From Oscillospiraceae bacterium (GTDB lineage Bacteria > Bacillota > Clostridia > Oscillospirales > Acutalibacteraceae), in NCBI GenBank assembly GCA_015066215.1, contig SVOU01000002.1, positions 1 through 40,697 on the forward strand: DNA of 40,697 nucleotides, in the 5' to 3' direction. A program made the translations under genes and the position numbers. The notes below the pieces were generated by a model that was given only the letters and a program-made list of their open reading frames with translations, was not told the origin of the DNA and did no database searches. Shown here one piece after another: positions 37,801-40,697 of the stretch. The stretch's first letter is position 1; the number at the start of each line of letters is the position of its first letter.

Positions 37801-38474
37801 CCTATGTGTATCCGTACGCGGCGTTGCAGCAAGCCCCCGCCAAGCAAGCGGCGTCCGATCTGGCGCACGCTGACCGCAATAACCGCTTCGTGGCGGTATC
37901 CCGCCCCGCGTTTTTGAGCCGCAGCGGATTGACGCCCGCCGAGCGCGGTACGGCGATGCACGCGTTTATGCAGTTTTCGCGCTATGAAGCCGCCGCCAAA
38001 GATCTGGAAAGCGAGATCGACCGCTTGGTTGCCGACGGCTTTTTGACCGCCGAGCAGGCACAGAGCCTCTCCCGCCCGCGTCTGGACGCCTTTTTCGGCA
38101 GTGACCTCTATCGGCGTATGGCGGCATCTCCCTGCTGCCTGCGGGAATATCCTTTTGCGGTCAATATTCCGCTTGCGCGCTGGGACGAGGCACTGGCGGC
38201 ATCCTTGCCCGCCGACGCCGCCGACGAAACGGTGCTGGTGCAAGGTATCGTCGACTGTATGTTTGAGGAGGATGGCGCGTGGGTGGTGGTGGACTATAAG
38301 ACCGACAAGGTCGCCTCTGCCGCCGAGCTTGCCGACCGTTATCGCCCGCAACTGGCGACCTATGCGCTGGCGGTGTCCGCCGTCCTCGGCAAACCCGTGT
38401 CCGCCTGTCTGCTCTATTCTTTTGCGCTGGGCGAAACGGTCACCGTGACGCTTTCGGACAATGGAAAAGATTGA
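34899..38474 (+). CDS. addA: ATP-dependent helicase/nuclease subunit A (AddA)
   Basis: AddA with AddB forms the Firmicute counterpart of RecBCD, resecting double-strand breaks for recombination. The 1191-residue protein has a UvrD-type helicase: Walker A SAAAGSGKTTVLIRRIL near residue 22, VVTFTNAAAAEMKDRL, motif II EEVLVDEYQDTNAIQ, FLVGDVKQSIYGFRQA, NFRSR, TMHRSKGLEYPVVFLANL and RLLYVAMTRAKEKL. It ends in a Cas4/RecB-like nuclease domain with GTAMHAFMQF, VQGIVDCMF and VVVDYKTDK. Translation starts at GTG behind AGGAAGTGA. The gene is monocistronic here; addB, which usually lies just upstream, is absent from the window. Confidence 0.96.
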   Translation: MPNWTPEQEQCIFCHDGTMLVSAAAGSGKTTVLIRRILERVAYAQNPIDVDRLLVVTFTNAAAAEMKDRLAKSLSEALQKEPHNHRLRRQQLLLPHAQISTVHSFCINLLRENFHRLPLSPRFKVGTTGDLLTLQEEAMQEMLSHFSAEKSAAFMQLTTLMDNGKSTAAMETAVHKLYTCMQVQPDPARWLADACAPYKGADMPDQTAWGAALQETWAAHLRACRALLRQATSIASNDEQMAICYLPALQNAAAQMEHLAADWDALGWDDKRGRIFGVTFDSLKAVKKPADPAGLEQVKALWKNVKVQWETCKKELGTSAYEFAQDRAALAPLAEILCRMTATYDDIYTAKKRERDLVDFNDLEHLTFSLLTELDENGERQRTPLARELADRFEEVLVDEYQDTNAIQDAIFCAVSRDQQNLFLVGDVKQSIYGFRQASPELFLKRRDVYPLFQENNYPATVLLGHNFRSRSEVTESVNAVFRQLQTKETGGIDYNEQEALKTGADYYPVTDGWETELLLLDKSTFGEDDDTPVQEARLIASRIRELMATQQVTDKNGQRSMRFSDCCVLLRGVKAHGFTYVQELNRLGIPAVSDNNGNLFDCGEVQLALALLKLINNPLQEVPLLAVLMSSVGGFSPDDMATIRRHTPRQPLWLAVGRYAREKDTLGVRCAAFTQMMAQLRTLAATLPAHRVIQRVYENTDLLLRESARKDGARRVANLRLLQEYAAGYEQNGYKGLPAFLRYMSRMEDSEDGLPAAATAAAADAVCVMTMHRSKGLEYPVVFLANLSHRFSNKSAEGKVIVHPRDGIGMKRMLPESLLLHTTLFYEGAKTAVLRDERKEEMRLLYVAMTRAKEKLIMIASYDDPEKTMQSIGAQIENTPVLPTQLVSDRNCMGDWLIAAALRLPEAAHWRERIGAYEWMPLENAGKWRLCICDAVRDIAVSDTDEVAADAPAPDQALAAALAARFAYVYPYAALQQAPAKQAASDLAHADRNNRFVAVSRPAFLSRSGLTPAERGTAMHAFMQFSRYEAAAKDLESEIDRLVADGFLTAEQAQSLSRPRLDAFFGSDLYRRMAASPCCLREYPFAVNIPLARWDEALAASLPADAADETVLVQGIVDCMFEEDGAWVVVDYKTDKVASAAELADRYRPQLATYALAVSAVLGKPVSACLLYSFALGETVTVTLSDNGKD

Positions 38475-38603
38475 CATTTCCGAAAATTGACAACGAAATC
38501 GCACATATTTTCTCTTGCAAAAGGGCAACCTATCTCCGTCACAAATGCCAAAAGGCGTTTTGACTTTGCCGTGGCAAAAACACAAAAAAGGAGATAAGCT
38601 CTT

Positions 38604-38825
38604 ATGAAGCAAGGACGCAAATGGGCGGTGGTGGCGGCGCTTCTGGCGACGCTGGTGCTGACTTTGACGGCGTGCAGCCGTAAAGATAACAACAACGGCG
38701 ATCCCATGTCCACATCCAGCTCGACCACCACGACCACCACAACCACCACCCGTAGCAGCACCTCTCAAAGCGATCTGCTGACGCCGGAAACCAACGGCAA
38801 CGGCAGCACTTCTGCGATGCGCTGA
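38604..38825 (+). CDS. small Thr/Ser-rich lipoprotein
   Basis: A 73-residue predicted lipoprotein. A basic start (MKQGRK), a hydrophobic core (WAVVAALLATLVLTL) and the lipobox LTAC place the lipidated Cys at about residue 24. The mature part is only about 50 residues and is disordered, with nine consecutive Thr flanked by Ser, then NGNGSTSAMR. AAAAGGAGAT precedes the ATG. I do not recognise a family; the Thr run might be an O-glycosylation target or a spacer. Codons in the Thr run are mixed (ACC, ACG, ACA), so it is not a simple trinucleotide expansion. Confidence 0.75.
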   Translation: MKQGRKWAVVAALLATLVLTLTACSRKDNNNGDPMSTSSSTTTTTTTTTRSSTSQSDLLTPETNGNGSTSAMR

Positions 38826-38830
38826 CCCCA

Positions 38831-38866
38831 AGACCTGTCGGTAAGCAATCGGCAGGTCTTTTTTTG
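38831..38866 (+). terminator. terminator after small lipoprotein gene
   Basis: AGACCTGTCG (38831-38840) pairs with CGGCAGGTCT (38850-38859) with one wobble, followed by T8. Confidence 0.88.
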
Positions 38867-38909
38867 TAAAAATTTTGCGAAAACTCTTTTCTAATTGCGA
38901 AAAATAGGG

Positions 38910-38915
38910 TATAAT
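38910..38915 (+). promoter_or_regulatory. -10 element for zapA
   Basis: A perfect TATAAT about 55 nt upstream of the zapA ATG; the matching -35 (TTCTAA region) is poor. Confidence 0.5.
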
Positions 38916-38971
38916 AGAAACGATGAGGCAGAAACATCTGCCGCAAATCGACAGAAGGGATTGAAGAACGA

Positions 38972-39343
38972 ATGGCAACCTTGAATCGCGTTTGTTTACA
39001 TATCGCAGGCAGTGAGTATACGCTCACCACCGACGAGCCGGAGGAGTACGTCCAAAAGCTGGCACAGGACATCAACGACCGCATCGAATCCGCTTTGGCG
39101 GGCAATGACCGTATGTCGGTGATGATGGCAACCGTGCTGGCGTCTTTGGAACTGGCGGACGAAGCCAACAAAGCCGCTGACAGTGCAGACAATCTGCGCG
39201 GTCAGATTCAGGGCTATCTGGAAGAAAACGGCAAAACCCGTATGGAACTGGATGCGGTGCGCCGCGAACTGGACCGTGTGCGCCGTGAGAACGACTCTCT
39301 GCGTGCGCGTTGCGGGATGAACAACGGCTCTTATGATTACTAA
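38972..39343 (+). CDS. zapA: cell division protein ZapA
   Basis: A 123-residue FtsZ-ring stabiliser. The N-terminal globular part has NRVCLHIAGSEYTLTTDEPEEYVQKLAQDINDRI (38984-39085), the standard ZapA opening, followed by MSVMMATVLASLELADEANKA. The C-terminal half is a long coiled coil (MELDAVRRELDRVRRENDSLR) that mediates dimerisation. The binding site AAGGGATTG is modest. It overlaps the downstream U32 gene by 11 nt, so the two are probably co-expressed, a common arrangement in Clostridia. Confidence 0.93.
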   Translation: MATLNRVCLHIAGSEYTLTTDEPEEYVQKLAQDINDRIESALAGNDRMSVMMATVLASLELADEANKAADSADNLRGQIQGYLEENGKTRMELDAVRRELDRVRRENDSLRARCGMNNGSYDY

Positions 39344-40697
39344 ACCTGAGATCTTGGCGCCCGCCGGCTCGCCGGAGGCGCTGGTGGCGGCTGTGCGCTG
39401 TGGGGCGGACGCGGTGTATCTGGGCGCCGCGTCATTCAACGCCCGCCGCAATGCCGCCAATTTTTCGCCCGCCCAGCTCAAAGAGGCGGTGGCGTTTTGC
39501 CACGCGCGCGGCGTGGCGGTGCATCTGACGCTCAACACCTTGGTGCGTGACGATGAACTCGAAGAGGCGTTGCGCGTGGCGGGCGAAGCGGGCGAGATGG
39601 GGGTGGACGCCCTCATCGTGCAGGACGTGGGTCTTGCCCGTCACCTGCACGCTGCGATGCCGCAGATGCCTCTGCACGCCTCGACACAGTTGTCCTGTCA
39701 TACTCCCGCCGGCGTCGACTTTTTGCGCGATGTCGGCTTTTCGCGTGTGGTGCTCTCCCGCGAGATGACGAAAGAGGAGATCGCCGCCTGCGTGGGACGC
39801 GGCTGCGAGATCGAGGTGTTCGTCCACGGGGCCTTGTGTATGAGCGTGTCGGGACAATGCTATCTCTCCGCGCTGTTGGGCGGTCGCAGCGGCAACCGCG
39901 GGCTTTGCGCCCAGCCCTGCCGTCTGCCATTTTCTACGGAAAGCGGCAAGGGAGAAGCGGCGCTCAGTCTCAAAGATACGTCTCTGCTCGACCATATCCC
40001 CGCGCTGTCGGCGCTGGGGGTGGATGCGTTCAAGATCGAAGGGCGGATGAAGCGCCCCGAATACGTGGCGGCGGCGGTGACCGCCTATCGCCGTCAGCGC
40101 GACGGCGAGCCGCTCGATGCACAGCTTGTCGCCGACCTGCAAAACGTCTTTTCGCGCAGCGGGTTTACCGACGGCTATTTCACCGATAAGCGCGGCGCTG
40201 CGATGTTCGGCGTGCGCCGCCCCGAAGATGCGCGCGCCACGGCGGATGCGCTGTCAAGGCTCACGCCGCTGTATCGCAACGAGCGGCAAAGCGTACCCGT
40301 GACGCTCGCGCTGACCGTCGCGCCGCAAACGCCCGTCACCTTGACGGCGACCGATGCCGACGGCAACTCTGCCACCGTGACGGGCGCACCGCCCGAAGCG
40401 GTCAGAACGGCACCGCTTTCCCGCGAGCGCATCACCGAACAACTGCAAAAAAGCGGCGGTACACCCTTTGCGGTCACCGCCGTAGATATACAAGGCGACC
40501 CTACGGTCACCGCCACGGTGGGCGCGCTCAACGCCCTGCGGCGTGAAGCGCTCACCACGCTGCTGCAAGCGCGCGCGCAGATAACGCCAAAGGCGTATAC
40601 CGCCGCCGTGCCGCCCGTCACGCTTGCGCCGCCGCTTCCCTTTACGCGGGTGGTGCGCCTGCAAGACGCGGCACAATATAGCGGCGACGCATCTGCC
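39333..40697 (+). CDS. U32 family peptidase-like protein (RlhA/TrhP type), 3' truncated
   Basis: At least 455 residues of a protein that runs past the window end. The N-terminus PEILAPAGSPEALVAAVRCGADAVYLG and the blocks FVHGALCMSVSGQCYLS, GGRSGNRGLCAQPCR (clustered cysteines) and VDAFKIEGRMK are diagnostic of the U32 family. Long members of about 800 residues with an additional DUF3656-type domain are known; the segment after residue 320 (VPVTLALTVAPQTPVTLTA) looks like the start of that domain. Characterised relatives hydroxylate 23S rRNA (RlhA) or tRNA (TrhP), probably using bound iron, rather than acting as proteases. The ATG at 39333 overlaps zapA. Confidence 0.9.
   Translation, partial: MITKPEILAPAGSPEALVAAVRCGADAVYLGAASFNARRNAANFSPAQLKEAVAFCHARGVAVHLTLNTLVRDDELEEALRVAGEAGEMGVDALIVQDVGLARHLHAAMPQMPLHASTQLSCHTPAGVDFLRDVGFSRVVLSREMTKEEIAACVGRGCEIEVFVHGALCMSVSGQCYLSALLGGRSGNRGLCAQPCRLPFSTESGKGEAALSLKDTSLLDHIPALSALGVDAFKIEGRMKRPEYVAAAVTAYRRQRDGEPLDAQLVADLQNVFSRSGFTDGYFTDKRGAAMFGVRRPEDARATADALSRLTPLYRNERQSVPVTLALTVAPQTPVTLTATDADGNSATVTGAPPEAVRTAPLSRERITEQLQKSGGTPFAVTAVDIQGDPTVTATVGALNALRREALTTLLQARAQITPKAYTAAVPPVTLAPPLPFTRVVRLQDAAQYSGDASA

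Noticed and set aside
37221-38978. A 585-codon minus-strand open frame opposite the end of addA
   Set aside because: It spans addA, the lipoprotein and the zapA promoter, with no motif and no binding site.

Overview
The window reads as a chromosomal segment of a moderately GC-rich, Gram-positive, spore-forming Clostridia lineage, most like gut Oscillospiraceae/Ruminococcaceae. The reasons are RNase Y, the rpmH-rnpA-yidD-yidC-jag block, the sporulation pair ytfI-ytfJ, AddA rather than RecB, ZapA, clean sigma-A promoters with TTGACA-17-TATAAT spacing, strong AGGAGG ribosome binding sites and a choloylglycine-hydrolase-family enzyme typical of gut bacteria. The taxonomic placement is inferred from gene content; no 16S gene is present. 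Genes are dense, lie on both strands and are mostly separated by clear hairpin terminators.

Layout. 1-5.7 kb: RNase Y (3' end cut by the window edge), pyruvate kinase, then an ABC-F ATPase coupled to a PAP2 phosphatase. 5.7-6.5 kb: an AT-rich island with inverted repeats and a four-helix-bundle (23S rRNA intervening-sequence type) protein. 6.5-9.4 kb: rpmH, rnpA, yidD, yidC and jag, the translation/membrane-insertion block, here without dnaA or mnmE beside it. 9.5-11.6 kb: recG on the minus strand, followed by tRNA-Leu(GAG). 12-16.3 kb: a regulator with an HTH, two membrane segments and a zinc ribbon; a GH37 trehalase with an FAD oxidoreductase; and a convergent choloylglycine-hydrolase-like enzyme.

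16.4-27.6 kb is dominated by lipid and acyl-group chemistry. A small Pro/Gln/Tyr-rich membrane protein is followed by a tight five-gene cassette: an ANL adenylating enzyme fused to a carrier domain, two PlsC-like acyltransferases, a free acyl carrier protein and an LRAT-fold (NCEHF) protein. A divergent unit encodes an alpha/beta hydrolase with an apparent Cys nucleophile and a polysaccharide deacetylase. Next comes a double-DegV (FakB-FakB) fusion with the fatty acid kinase FakA and PlsX, a complete route from free fatty acid to acyl-phosphate. A 4'-phosphopantetheinyl transferase at 31.8 kb could activate both carriers. The five-gene acyl cassette is the best candidate here for an undescribed system.

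27.6-34.8 kb: a GT2 glycosyltransferase, two alpha/beta hydrolases, ytfI-ytfJ, the phosphopantetheinyl transferase, then an accessory patch. That patch holds a RAYT (REP-associated tyrosine transposase) carrying two inverted copies of a REP-like palindrome inside its own reading frame, a cluster of related palindromes, two XRE regulators and a divergent SLOG-like protein whose promoter contains a TCCGCT/AGCGGA operator. 34.9-40.7 kb: addA without addB, a small Thr-rich lipoprotein, zapA and a U32-family protein cut by the window end.
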